Source of the DNA: Pyrenochaeta sp. MPI-SDFR-AT-0127
Lineage: Eukaryota; Ascomycota; Dothideomycetes; Pleosporales; Cucurbitariaceae
Length of the DNA stretch: 64,000 nt
Reading direction: 5' to 3'
Assembly: GCA_020747015.1 (NCBI GenBank)
Contig: JAGTJM010000108.1
Coordinates: 1 to 64,000, forward strand
Position 1 is the stretch's first letter. The number at the start of each line of letters is the position of its first letter. Under the pieces are notes generated by a model. The model was not told where the DNA came from, did not search any database, and saw only the letters and a list, made by a program, of their open reading frames with translations. Below, piece by piece: positions 35,475-44,926 of this stretch. Position numbers and translations under genes: made by a program.

Positions 35475-37232
35475 ATGGCCGCCGCTCGCACTGCCAGCCC
35501 TGCCCGCCTGCCCTCGCCGCCCTCGTCCAGCCCGCCGCCCTCGTCCCGCCCGCTGCAGCCACCACGCCCACGCGCTGCGGGTGCGTATACGTTTCGCCGC
35601 GGTGCTCACGCTGGCAAGACGCTGGCCGAGTGTCCTGCCTCGTATGTCCGCTGGTGCCTCGCCCACCGCCGCACCTTTGGCCGCCGCGAGCACGCCGCCC
35701 TGCACCGCGACCTGGACGACTATGAACGCGCCCAGCGCTCGCCGCGCCACAGCCCTAGCCCCAGCCCCAGCCACAGTCCAGCCCAGCCTGTTCCCGCACA
35801 TCTGCCTCCCAGCACCGGTAGTCACGTGCTGCGTCCCAGTGCCCTTAGTCCCGTCCAGCCTCCCAGCAGTCCTGTCCTGCCTACAGGTAGTCACGTGCTG
35901 CGCCCCAGTACCGGCAGCCACGTTCAGCCTCCCAGCAGTCACGCTCAGCCTCCCAGCAGGCCTGTCCAGCGTCCAGTAGACCCCCAACCAGCCACGCCCA
36001 CCGCCACAGCGCAGTGCCGTAAGCGTGGCTGGGCAGCGGGATGGCTCGGCCCGTCCCGCCCTCGGCCCTTCCCACCGCCGCCTTCTCCTGCACCTCTTGC
36101 GCCTTCACGTGCACCTCCACCATCTCCTCCTCCACCGCCACCTCCTCCCCCTCCTCCTCCCAACCATGCTCGTCTCGACGCGCCCACCCTGCAAGACCTC
36201 GTCACGCGCATCACACAAGCCCACGATGAGCAGCTGCGCGAGGCCATGGGCGGCGTGCGCATCTTGACGCAGCATGTCGCTCTCGCTGCCGGCGACAAGA
36301 CGGCTACGAGCACCCGCCGCGAGCTGGCCGGCCTGAAACACCACCTCGAAACACACATGGACCAGCAGGCCGCGGCAACAGATGCCTCCATCAAGCACAT
36401 GACATTCCACCTGCACGCTGCAGACTCGGCCTCGGCCACCCGCCATCACAGCCTCATGAACGAATCCGTCGTGACGCGCAACACCCTCGAGCAGGCCACA
36501 AAGCAGCTAGGCGCCGTCTCTACCAAGCACACAGAGACCATTGACAGTCTGCAAAAGGCCTCGGCTTTGGCCTTGGACGACTTGCGAAAAGACATGGCCG
36601 AGGGGTTCAGACAACTCAATAAAGCCTTCACAGCAGCCAGCCATCAATCCAGGCCACATACCCCCATGATGCAGCGTCAGCCGTCGGTCCACGCCAGCGA
36701 CACCCTCAGCAACACAAGCAGCCGCCGCATCCCAAGCCTGCAGCGTGACGCTTCTCTATCGCCCCAAGCCCAGCCTTCAACTCGCGACCAGGGCCATGCG
36801 CAGGACCCCCGCACCGAAGCCGTCGTCCGACTGACCAAGCAGTACCACAATGCCAGTGCAGCCGACCAACGCAGAAGACACAGCTCGGAAATCGCCGCCC
36901 TGCTAGCCGAAGTCGCAGCCGCCAAACACACAATCATCGAACTTCAAAGCAGCGCCAGAGTTGGTGTCAGCGACCGAAATGCCCTTGTCCGCCTCTGGCG
37001 AGCAGCGGTACGCACCATTACCGAAAAGGAACAACAAATTGCCGAGCTGCAGCGTGCGGACAGGACGAATCGAGAGACGCCAGGCCTTCAAGTGGGCCGT
37101 CCAGCCAACGCCCGCGCACTGTCTCTTGTCGAGCCCGCTGAGGCGTCGTCCAACAATGACCGTCTCCTCCGCCAGGCGCACCTGCTGAGAGCCGAGGTGG
37201 CCAGGCAGAGATTGGGCCTAGCCGACCTGTAG
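35475..37232 (+). CDS. Pro-rich coiled-coil protein with DUF3820-like segment
   Basis: 585 codons from ATG 35,475, which sits in a strong context (CCGCCATGGCC). The frame is open back to 35,250, which would add 75 Glu/Gly-rich residues. Residues about 36-67 read AYTFRRGAHAGKTLAECP...YVRWCLAHRRTF. This pattern (fold-start Phe, GK/GKT-L, P-x-S-Y-x-x-W) resembles the short DUF3820/exonuclease-X C-terminal motif 'fGkyKGkpl..vP.dYl.Wl'. It is followed by Ser/Pro/His-rich repeats with recurring SHVLRPS and SHVQPPSS units, a run of 12 prolines, then long coiled coils (about 240-345 and 440-520). A scaffold-like role is possible but unproven. Confidence 0.62.
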   Translation: MAAARTASPARLPSPPSSSPPPSSRPLQPPRPRAAGAYTFRRGAHAGKTLAECPASYVRWCLAHRRTFGRREHAALHRDLDDYERAQRSPRHSPSPSPSHSPAQPVPAHLPPSTGSHVLRPSALSPVQPPSSPVLPTGSHVLRPSTGSHVQPPSSHAQPPSRPVQRPVDPQPATPTATAQCRKRGWAAGWLGPSRPRPFPPPPSPAPLAPSRAPPPSPPPPPPPPPPPPNHARLDAPTLQDLVTRITQAHDEQLREAMGGVRILTQHVALAAGDKTATSTRRELAGLKHHLETHMDQQAAATDASIKHMTFHLHAADSASATRHHSLMNESVVTRNTLEQATKQLGAVSTKHTETIDSLQKASALALDDLRKDMAEGFRQLNKAFTAASHQSRPHTPMMQRQPSVHASDTLSNTSSRRIPSLQRDASLSPQAQPSTRDQGHAQDPRTEAVVRLTKQYHNASAADQRRRHSSEIAALLAEVAAAKHTIIELQSSARVGVSDRNALVRLWRAAVRTITEKEQQIAELQRADRTNRETPGLQVGRPANARALSLVEPAEASSNNDRLLRQAHLLRAEVARQRLGLADL

Positions 37233-37499
37233 ACCAATGATGCAACCGACATCTACAGCGAGAGCGGGAGACGAGCATGAGCATGCGTCTTAGACGTGCC
37301 GCTGTACGTTTGCCCAGAATGGGTAGAGTAGAACTGCGAGGTGATGATGTGAAGTTGGCTTTCCACAAGATTACATGATTCGTCAAGATGGCATGTCTTG
37401 AGATGATTCTTTTCTTGTCTCCTTGTACCTAGATATTTAAGCACCTGAGAATCTCATTATAGTTACGCATTCCCACTAGCACCGCACCATCTTGATTTC

Positions 37500-37970
37500 T
37501 TGTCCCATCGTCGCTCTTCGCCCAACGCCTTCGTCTTCAAGACTGTCGGCAACATGCGCAAAATGCGCAATCAAATCCCAACCCCGTCATCTTCCCTGGC
37601 CCTACTCCTCCGCTATGAAAACCAACACACGGCCGCAGCAGACAAACGACGCTATCAATTCCTTGCGCAAAAGCCAGCAATGCGCAGCCAGGCTGTTTTG
37701 CGGTGCCACAGCGCATCATGATCATGTCAATCGACAAGACCGATCCACCGCCCACGTCCTGGATATGAGCTCCTCGAACCGCAAACAAAAAGCGCAGTAC
37801 CAGGTTGCAAATCCAGTCCAAAGCGACCGTGTCTCGGCATTGAGAGTGATATTGGCGTCAAGAAGCGCAAGGGCTGTAGTGATGAGCATGACCATGTTCA
37901 GGGGAAGAGGGCACGTGTACAGGAACAAGGCGTATCGTTGGTAGCTGCGTCAGATGAAGATGAAGAATAG
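37500..37970 (+). pseudogene. Small basic protein gene with one in-frame stop
   Basis: In one frame this reads MSHRRSSPNAFVFKTVGNM onward for 73 codons, then a TGA at 37,719-37,721. It continues open in the same frame to a natural-looking acidic C-terminus (KRPCLGIESDIGVKKRK, then SLVAASDEDEE) ending at TAG 37,968-37,970. The TGA lies in TCATGATC. A single C-to-T change from CGA would create it, as RIP or deamination could. Other frames over the locus (for example 37,492-37,944) are longer but have shadow-like composition. Product unknown; pseudogene status is my preferred reading. Confidence 0.4.
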
Positions 37971-38029
37971 AGTGGCTGTCTTTCCAATATTAGACATGGC
38001 TTGAGTGGCTTGGAGGCTCAATGATCATC

Positions 38030-38185
38030 TGAAATGATCTTTGAATGATGACCTGAATGATAATTTAAAGTAATGACCTGAACGAACCTGACTGAAACAA
38101 TGACCTGAAATCTTGACCTGAAATCATGATCTGAAATCATGACCTGAAATCATGGCCTGGAATTATGATCTGGAATAACTTGGCT
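38030..38185. repeat. Degenerate ~13-bp tandem repeat (ATGACCTGAAATC-type)
   Basis: About ten imperfect units of 'ATGACCTGAAATC' and variants (ATGATCTGAAATC, ATGGCCTGGAATT). It lies between the pseudogene at 37.5-38.0 kb and the gene starting at 38,262. No coding potential. Confidence 0.8.
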
Positions 38186-38261
38186 GAAATAACATTACTT
38201 GCTCCCTGAAGCCTTCCGAGACTCCCGTCATGTCGTGTTCACGCGCGTTTGTAGTTGCACA

Positions 38262-39314
38262 ATGGAACAGGACCCACTCCCAGACCAACCCAATAACCTA
38301 GCCATGGGTAATTATCCCACGTTGACTTTGAGCTGCCAATTCCGACTTGCACAAGTCATCCTGGCTATAAGATGCAACTTCTCTGCTCTAGAACTAACCA
38401 GCCCTTCTTTGTACCTGACCTTGATCATGGACATGGCGGTCAGACGCCCAGATACCAGTCACCCCAAAAGACTTATGATGCTGCATGATCCCGCCGTCGA
38501 TCCACACGAGGAATGGCAAGTGGAAAATGAAGCCGCCATCGCCAACCTACTGTCTTCACCGCCCTTTCCAAACCCTGACATGACATTGCCCATCATTTGG
38601 CCCGCCTCATCCTACCAAGCTATGCTGTTGGACTACGAACAAGGGCAAACACGGGATTGGGAGAGCGAGTTGCCACACAACACTGAAGCTGAGCCAGACC
38701 CTACTATCCACGCTCCTGTCTACCGCCTTCCATGGTACGACACCACCACGGATACCTTGGATGCTGGCACCCCTGGTGCTACTCTTGATAGGTCTACTGC
38801 AATGCCTGATGTAGCAGCACCGCCTACTGTCGAAAAAAGAGGAGAAGAGGATGAAGAAGGAGGAGAAGGCGAACAAAAAGAACGAGAAGAAGCTGCCCAT
38901 GCTTATCACCATCCACGAACAGAACAAGATCAAATCCCCTCTGGATGGATCCACCGCCAAAACACAAAACTGCACCACGACATCTCGAAAAAAGTCACAG
39001 ATTCTCTGCGGCTCCCTACGACCATGACGACCACGACGACCACGACCACCACTACCACCACCACCCCTGTGCGCTGCAACACCCCTCGAGCGTCGTCGTG
39101 GTGCCGCAAACTCTGTGCGTCGGTTACTATTGTACTTGCCCTGCTGTGTCTGTATGTGTTGGAGCTCTTCACGGAGGAGAGAGTGCAGTCTGAGTCCGTT
39201 GTGCGGGGAGGGGCTGGAGAGCAGAATGGGCGGAAGAGGAAGGCGGGAGATGCTGGGTTGGAGGGGGCTGACGAGGTGGAGGAGAAGAGGAGGAGGGGGA
39301 TGAGACGGGATTGA
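38262..39314 (+). CDS. Hypothetical single-pass membrane protein, acidic
   Basis: 350 codons from ATG 38,262, the first ATG of an open frame; later in-frame ATGs at about 38,304 and 38,426 are alternatives. A long hydrophilic N-terminal part contains Glu-rich (EKRGEEDEEGGEGEQKE) and poly-Thr stretches. The poly-Thr run is encoded by an ACC/ACG repeat at 39,021-39,063. A single transmembrane helix (SVTIVLALLCLYVLELF) lies near residues 288-305. A basic/acidic tail (KRKAGDAGLEG...EKRRRGMRRD) follows. It resembles in layout the small membrane protein at 44,327. Topology is probably N-out or tail-anchor-like; the function is unknown. Confidence 0.58.
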   Translation: MEQDPLPDQPNNLAMGNYPTLTLSCQFRLAQVILAIRCNFSALELTSPSLYLTLIMDMAVRRPDTSHPKRLMMLHDPAVDPHEEWQVENEAAIANLLSSPPFPNPDMTLPIIWPASSYQAMLLDYEQGQTRDWESELPHNTEAEPDPTIHAPVYRLPWYDTTTDTLDAGTPGATLDRSTAMPDVAAPPTVEKRGEEDEEGGEGEQKEREEAAHAYHHPRTEQDQIPSGWIHRQNTKLHHDISKKVTDSLRLPTTMTTTTTTTTTTTTTPVRCNTPRASSWCRKLCASVTIVLALLCLYVLELFTEERVQSESVVRGGAGEQNGRKRKAGDAGLEGADEVEEKRRRGMRRD

Positions 39315-39455
39315 GGTGTAGGAATGGATAGAATATTTGGTTCCGTGGACATAATGGGTGTTGTTGGCTATAGGTGGTGGACTCCAATATATATCGTTAC
39401 TCAGACCAGCATTGGGTGCGAAATGAGCAAAGTCGAATCCTAGGTCCAGAGTTGG

Positions 39456-40361
39456 CTATCTCAAAACGTGTGCTTCTGCTGTTTCTGCTGCTTCTCTTGT
39501 TTCTGCTGCTTCTCTTGTTTCTGCTGCTTCTCTTGTTTCTGCTGCTTCTCTTGTTTCTGCTGCTTCTCTTGTTTCTGCTGCTTCTCCTGCCTCTCCTGCT
39601 TCTACTGCTTCTGTTGCTTCTACTACCTCTGCTACCTCTCCTGCCTCCGCTGCTTCTGCTTCTACTATCCCAATAGCCCACCATTTATTCAGCACCCGCC
39701 AACACTCGGCATCGCCCTCCTTGGATGAATGGGCAACAAATACGCAGTCGGCCTGGACTTGGGCCGCTGCATCAGAGCCAGGCAGCAAATGGAGACAGCA
39801 ACACCTTTTGTTGGCGTATTTGCTCTTGTCTGAAAACACAGACGCGAGCTGGTGCACACGTTGCAGGTAGATCACGTCCATGAAATGGATGTCAAAGTCC
39901 ATGTTGCCCAGCTCTGCGCGTTGTCCGTCGTTGCCATCGTCGGCAAGACTCTGGGCGTTGGTGCAGACGAGTTTGTCGTTTTCGAATGTCAGGCTTGTGG
40001 GGTACATTTTGGTGTTTGCCGTGTTTGCGAAAGCAACATGGACATGCCCATGGTAGCCAGACACGTCGATTGCCGGGTGTTCTGGTGTTGCTTCGACTCG
40101 TGAACGCGCCACGTCCATGTTCGCTGTGCCTGAGCGGTCAGAGCTGGCTGATGATGGTGGAGAGGCTGATTCTGCGTGCGTTACAGCCACGGATTTGTCC
40201 TTCATTTCACGCGCAATGGCATTGAGTATGTCGGTCAGCGCCACTTCTATATTGCCCCCATCGCGCGGGTCATCGGCCATGGTACAAATGGCGATGGCGG
40301 GCGCTGAAAGACCCAAGTTGATCAGACTGTCCATCCGTCGTGGAAGCGATTGGAGGCACAT
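39456..40361 (-). CDS. Hypothetical protein with C-terminal EAAETR repeats
   Basis: 301 codons from ATG 40,361; the frame begins at a GTG at 40,373, and an inner ATG at 40,334 is another candidate. The middle is a folded-looking domain (MYPTSLTFENDKLVC, NMDFDIHFMDVIYLQRVHQL, RCCCLHLLPGSDAAAQV). The C-terminal 60 residues are EA/EV repeats ending in five EAAETR units encoded by an 18-bp minisatellite. The highly charged repeat should form a long single helix. No known domain. It is divergently paired with the kinesin-like gene across about 116 bp. Confidence 0.58.
   Translation of the reverse strand: MCLQSLPRRMDSLINLGLSAPAIAICTMADDPRDGGNIEVALTDILNAIAREMKDKSVAVTHAESASPPSSASSDRSGTANMDVARSRVEATPEHPAIDVSGYHGHVHVAFANTANTKMYPTSLTFENDKLVCTNAQSLADDGNDGQRAELGNMDFDIHFMDVIYLQRVHQLASVFSDKSKYANKRCCCLHLLPGSDAAAQVQADCVFVAHSSKEGDAECWRVLNKWWAIGIVEAEAAEAGEVAEVVEATEAVEAGEAGEAAETREAAETREAAETREAAETREAAETREAAETAEAHVLR
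39473..39594. repeat. 18-bp coding minisatellite (CTTCTCTTGTTTCTGCTG)
   Basis: At least five near-identical 18-bp units followed by degenerate ones. On the minus strand they encode the EAAETR repeats of the gene above. On the plus strand they produce an artefactual Leu/Phe-rich ORF. Such arrays change copy number readily. Confidence 0.93.
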
Positions 40362-40477
40362 TTTGACGTCCACTAGTCACGTGTTGTGTGACTGTGCAAC
40401 GGTCGATTCAGCAAACAACCCAAGGTCACATCTGCTCAGTCTGGCACTTCGAGTCTCTTCATCCGACGTGCGACACA
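40362..40477. promoter_or_regulatory. Bidirectional promoter with CACGTG
   Basis: Short divergent intergenic region between the EAAETR-repeat gene and the kinesin-like gene. It contains a palindromic CACGTG E-box at 40,378-40,383, a bHLH-type binding site. Whether it drives both genes is inference. Confidence 0.4.
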
Positions 40478-42176
40478 ATGCCACCCCAGGACATGCTACC
40501 CACTTCCCAAGCGATTGCGCTGCTTCAAGGCGCCAAAGACGGCATTGCCCAGGCTGTGGCCAACCATATCAGGGAGCAGCTCGCCAGCGATGAGGAGGCT
40601 TCGAATACTCAGCGGCGAGAGCTCGACGAGACGAAGAGCAAATTGCGTCAGGCGGAGGCGGACTTGAAGACTATGACGGAAGAGCGTCATGAAGAATCTG
40701 CCAAGTATCTCAAAAGTCAACAAGATCACAAATCCACCACGGAAGAACTAGACGGTCAAGTGGAAATCTACAGGTGTTTGATAGTAAAGTTGAGGTGCAC
40801 AATGTTTCCATTCTTTGTCTGATTCCCGGAGACTGACGCGCTCTTACAGAAATGAAGTGAGTCTACGTGATATGGACCGCATGTTCGGCTTGAATCTACA
40901 GGTCTGGGCTCGGATTCGCCCGTCGCTTGGCGACAAGGACTTTAGCTGGACCACGACCACTGTCGAAGGCCCACAGCTCAAAGAAGCCCTGAAGCTAGAT
41001 CGTGTTTTTGGCCCTTTGGATGGGAATCAGAGGATCGGTGTCGAGGTTAGCACCTTTTTGCCTCACGAGATGGATGGGCAGCACTTTATGTTGTTTGCGT
41101 TTGGCGAGTCTGGGTCAGGAAAGAGTACGACATTACTTGGCAGAAAGGAGCGCGGGCTGATACAACATTGCATAAGTCATTTGGAATACCTCAAGAGCAA
41201 AGGATTCACGATTCACGCCGTATGCGTCGAGGTGCTGTCTGATACTATGTACGACCTTGCGTACGAGGCGGGCTCTAGTAAACATGCGTTACGTGACCAA
41301 AAGCAGAATCGCGATAATCGACGCCTAGGCCTCTTGTCCTCAGGCGGGAAGAATGTTTTTAAGTACAAGAAGAACGACGCCGTTCTTGAGCCGTATGTCA
41401 TGTCTAACCCGCATCTTGACATTGCTAAGCTACTGGATCGTATCAAGCATCAACGCCACACAGATGGCACCGCCGCAAACGCTACGTCGTCTCGCAGCCA
41501 TGCCCTCTTCCAGTTTGACTTTGTGAAGGATGAAATGAGCAAGGGAAGAATAACCTTTGTCGACCTTGCGGGACAAGAGAATGTTCCTCCGCCAACGGCA
41601 CCCTCAGCGCAGCAGAGTGAGAGTCGAGCTATTGTAGACAGTCTCCATTACATGAGGAAAGCCTTCTCGGCTCTTGCGACTGGAGACACGGCAAAGCTCC
41701 AGATGAACGAATGCTCGTTGTGCAAAATCCTCGAGCTGAGTTTCACTTCGGGTGCTGAATTTGGCAAGCCCTTGGTCATGGTGCTCGGCCATCTTTGGGC
41801 CGAGGGCGAGCACTGCGCCGACACCGGCACGTGGCTGAAGACATGGGCAGACGCAACAATGCAACACGGGAGGAGTCGATCCGCAAAGGATGGTGCAGAT
41901 AAGACGCAAACCAGCGACCGGTTGCAAAGGATGAAGAGAGAGAAAGATCTGCGAAGCAAGACTGCAGCGCCGTCGGACTTGGGAAGCCCAGCTCGTCGTG
42001 GCTCGACGTCAAAGACGCCGTCTAGGTCTCTGGCCACGACGCCCTCACCCGATGAGGCTTCAACGGGGGCTTCGCCAAGGGCGTCGTTGAAAGCTTCGAC
42101 TCCAGCTCCGTCCCGTACTAGCTCGTACGCTTTCTCCGCGAAGTCGTCAAACAATAAAAAGAATGGCATGCCATAA
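40478..42176 (+). CDS. Divergent kinesin-like motor protein
   Basis: Two exons: 40,478-40,773 and 40,850-42,176. The 76-nt intron has GTGTTT, CTGAC and TACAG signals. The product is 540 residues. Residues 15-95 are a coiled coil (TQRRELDETKSKLRQAEADL). The motor follows, with WARIRP near 120, P-loop GESGSGKS at 184-191, switch I SSRSH at 312-316 and switch II DLAGQE at 337-342. All nucleotide-contact motifs of kinesins are present but altered: the family norm is GQTGSGKT and DLAGSE. The RDSKLT motif reads NECSLCKIL. The N-terminal stalk and C-terminal motor recall kinesin-14. A Ser/Thr/Pro-rich tail of about 100 residues follows. Expected role is ATP-driven, microtubule-based movement; activity is uncertain given the divergence. 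Confidence 0.82.
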
Positions 42177-42468
42177 TCGCCGTGCGAGCTCCAAGTACAC
42201 CATAGCAGGTGTTTGCGCGTCCGTTTCTCCGCGTAGCTCGACACAACACTTGATCTCGAACAAAGTCATGTCTAGAAATAGTCTATTGTATATATTCTAC
42301 CAACTCCACTCAACGTGTATAGTTATAACTACAATTTCAAATCAATCCATCCACTTGACTACACTTTGCCTTGACCCACACGAGGACAGCGCCAGTCATG
42401 ATTTTGGCCTACGAAATAGCTCCAACGATCCGCCTCGCGTGGAATGTGGCATGCTGTTCCATGTCTGC

Positions 42469-43815
42469 TCAGAGCCCTGTTTTGTACTTGAACGGATACT
42501 TTCCATTTTCTGTCACCACTATAAAACCTGGATCAACCTTGCCCGGGCTTAGGTAGGCTGGCCTCCTGATCAAGTTTCCGGCGTACCACACCCCGTCTGC
42601 ATCTCGGAATCCGGCCAACGGCGCGTCTCCATGACCAGACAGCCACGATGTGCTCGCTACGTAATGCTCGCCGTCGCGCTGCTTGCGGGCTTCGGCGTCG
42701 GCAGCGGCGCACAGCACCTGTTGCTGGGTCCCGAGGAAGTCGAGCATGCTGGCTTCGTCGTCAAAGTAACGATTGAAGCCACGAATGGCAAGCTCGCTGG
42801 TAGTCTTTTTGGCGTTTTGCAACAAGAAGAACGAGTCCCTGACCCAGTGCTGCGCGCCAGTCAATGTGTCGGTGATATTGCAGCGCAAGTGTAGCTTGCC
42901 CCAGCAACTCCCTGCGCTGGCGGCTGTCTTGTCCCATTGAAGAGTCGCCATGGATGCCGTTTGGCCCGTTGCGTTGTACAGCGTAGCGAAGGAGGTATTG
43001 AGACCCAGTCCTGCTAGCTCTTCGAGGTATGCGGAGCCGGACGATACGAGGGCGGTGAAAAGGCTGCACATGATGGTCGATCCATTCAACGGCGCATATC
43101 CAAGCTCACGCTGTACATGGCCAGCCGGCAGATTGCGGCTCCATGATTGTTCGGCGAACAGTTGGAGGGCACGATGCATTGCCATAGTGACGTCGCTTTC
43201 GTAATCGGCATACAGCCGCTGTGCCTGCTGGTGAAGTTTCTGCGTTTGCAGCGTTTTGACCCGCTCGGTTTCGGCCCAGGTGGCAATCATCTGGCGCCCT
43301 GGGATCTTTGCGCGGCGCATCCATTCCAACTGGACCGCGATGTACATAAAGGCGCTGACCAGGCCGAGTTCGGTGTCACTGTAAAAACGTGGCACGTGGC
43401 AATCTGCTGAGCGTGCATCCGGGCAGTGGACGGGCGGAATTGTCGGAACGGGTGGGTATAGTGCGAGATGGAATCTCGCAATCAACTATGGCGCGTTAGC
43501 CATGTAGAGCCATCAGAGGTGACGATAAGACTCCAGACTGACCAGGTCATCGAGCCAACGGGACTGGAATGCCGCACACACGGCCGTGACAACGAACAGC
43601 AGGCAGAGGGCGAGGGCGATACAGGTTCCAGCAAAACCCCGCCAAAAGACCAAGTTGGTCGTGTGCTGTTTCCAAAAGTTCTTTGTTGCGATGAGCCATG
43701 GCCAGAAGACGACTTTGAGGCTGATGAGGACGGCGACTGTGAGAGCGATGCATGTTAGAGGAGCCTGCTGGAAGCAGTTGACCGCGCTGGTGACGCTCTG
43801 CTTCACTGCCTCCAT
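42469..43815 (-). CDS. Hypothetical two-pass membrane protein
   Basis: Two exons on the minus strand: 43,815-43,543 and 43,485-42,469. The 57-nt intron (GTCAGT, GGCTAACGC, CATAG) joins the frames in phase 0. The product is 429 residues from the first ATG at 43,815; open sequence upstream on the minus strand (to 43,972 in another frame) could be a further exon. Two hydrophobic helices (LTCIALTVAVLISLKVVFW at about 21-40 and GTCIALALCLLFVVTAVCA at about 62-80) are followed by a soluble region of about 340 residues. This region has several Cys and potential N-glycosylation sites (NTSF, NATG, NITD), so it is probably extracytosolic. Family unknown. Confidence 0.68.
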
Positions 43816-44326
43816 GGCGTACTGTGATGGCTGCACTCTGGTTAAAAAGCCGAACTGATAGTGCCAGGGCTGTCGTTAAAGAGAGGACCCACAGTACGAA
43901 TGCCAGCAGCGCCGTCCGGTGAACGCTGCGGTGGAGCGCATGGTCTTGATGTGTTTGCCGCAGCGATGGCAAAGGCTTGCCAGGGCTTGCCAGGGATTGG
44001 TTTGCGCAGGCGGGATTTCACACATGTGTTTGCTTGCTCGCTTCTACCAGGAGTTGTTAGCAGTGTGGCGGTCAGCGTGGTCACAAACATCATGTGATTC
44101 ACGTCACGCCAGAGTTGGATGGAGTCACATGACCAATCTGGCCGCAAACACCATGGCGACAAGCGGGAAGATGAGTGAAAAGACGACGGCCGATTGTCTA
44201 CCTAGAGCAAGGCGAGACGCAGTGTTGCCATACTTGTACGCCTATTCAGCCACGACGAGCAGAGTACCTCTCTACATTCCCTCTCTACATTGCCTCTCTA
44301 CACCTTTCCTCGGCGCTCTCTTCATC

Positions 44327-44737
44327 ATGGCCCAGAATATCCATACACGTCACCAGGCCTCACCAGCCGCTGGTCGTCCCCGACAACGACGAACCCGCGA
44401 CGTTATCCATGTTGCACGTGAGCCTCCTGGCCCTTATGCCTCCCCTCCCCCACCATACGACGCCCTGGGTTCATTTTCCCAGGATCAGGCAGATGCGCCA
44501 TACGGCAAAGAAGACGACGAGAGGAAGACTGGGCACGAGACCCATTGCCCCATTGGCATCAAGCTCCTCCTGGTCGTTGCCATTGTCGTGGCATGTGGCC
44601 TTCTCCTTCTCGTGTGCGGGAGCCTTTGGTCCACCGACAACTCTAGCGCTGTCGTAGGGGTCTTCGATGCAGTCGAAGGTATGGAGTGGTGGTGGGCGGA
44701 TGGAGAGGGTGTATCAGAGACGGACACGGCCTCTTGA
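44327..44737 (+). CDS. Hypothetical small single-pass membrane protein
   Basis: 136 codons from ATG 44,327 (ATCATGG context). The open frame extends upstream to 43,919, but that part looks non-coding. The N-terminus is basic and Pro-rich (RPRQRRTRDVIHVAREPPGP, then SPPPPYDAL, which contains a PPPY motif). One transmembrane helix (IKLLLVVAIVVACGLLLLVCG) lies near residues 80-100. A short acidic tail follows. PPxY motifs bind WW domains of Rsp5/Nedd4-type ubiquitin ligases and adaptors, so the protein could be a ligase adaptor. That is inference from one motif. Confidence 0.6.
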   Translation: MAQNIHTRHQASPAAGRPRQRRTRDVIHVAREPPGPYASPPPPYDALGSFSQDQADAPYGKEDDERKTGHETHCPIGIKLLLVVAIVVACGLLLLVCGSLWSTDNSSAVVGVFDAVEGMEWWWADGEGVSETDTAS

Positions 44738-44926
44738 ACAAACATCTGTCCCTTTCTCCACAGACGGAGCATGTGCTTCACAGGAGGCAAAGACGAGGCT
44801 GTAAATCGTGAGGATGGATGGAGAAAAGGTAAAGGAGTGATTTGCGTTGCATTCATGTACTTTCTTAGATCCTATACTGGGCAGACTACTGTTCAAACAC
44901 CATGCCCTGTCCAAAACAGCCACCTC

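Noticed and set aside
35304..36449. Long minus-strand ORFs opposite the Pro-rich coiled-coil gene.
   Set aside because: Gly/Ala/Arg-rich shadows of Pro-rich codons on the plus strand.
39374..39676. Plus-strand ORF of almost pure Leu/Phe.
   Set aside because: It is the antisense of the EAAETR coding minisatellite; no credible protein.
43919..44326. Upstream extension of the small membrane protein ORF.
   Set aside because: Composition is non-coding, no credible start, and the ATG at 44,327 has a good context.
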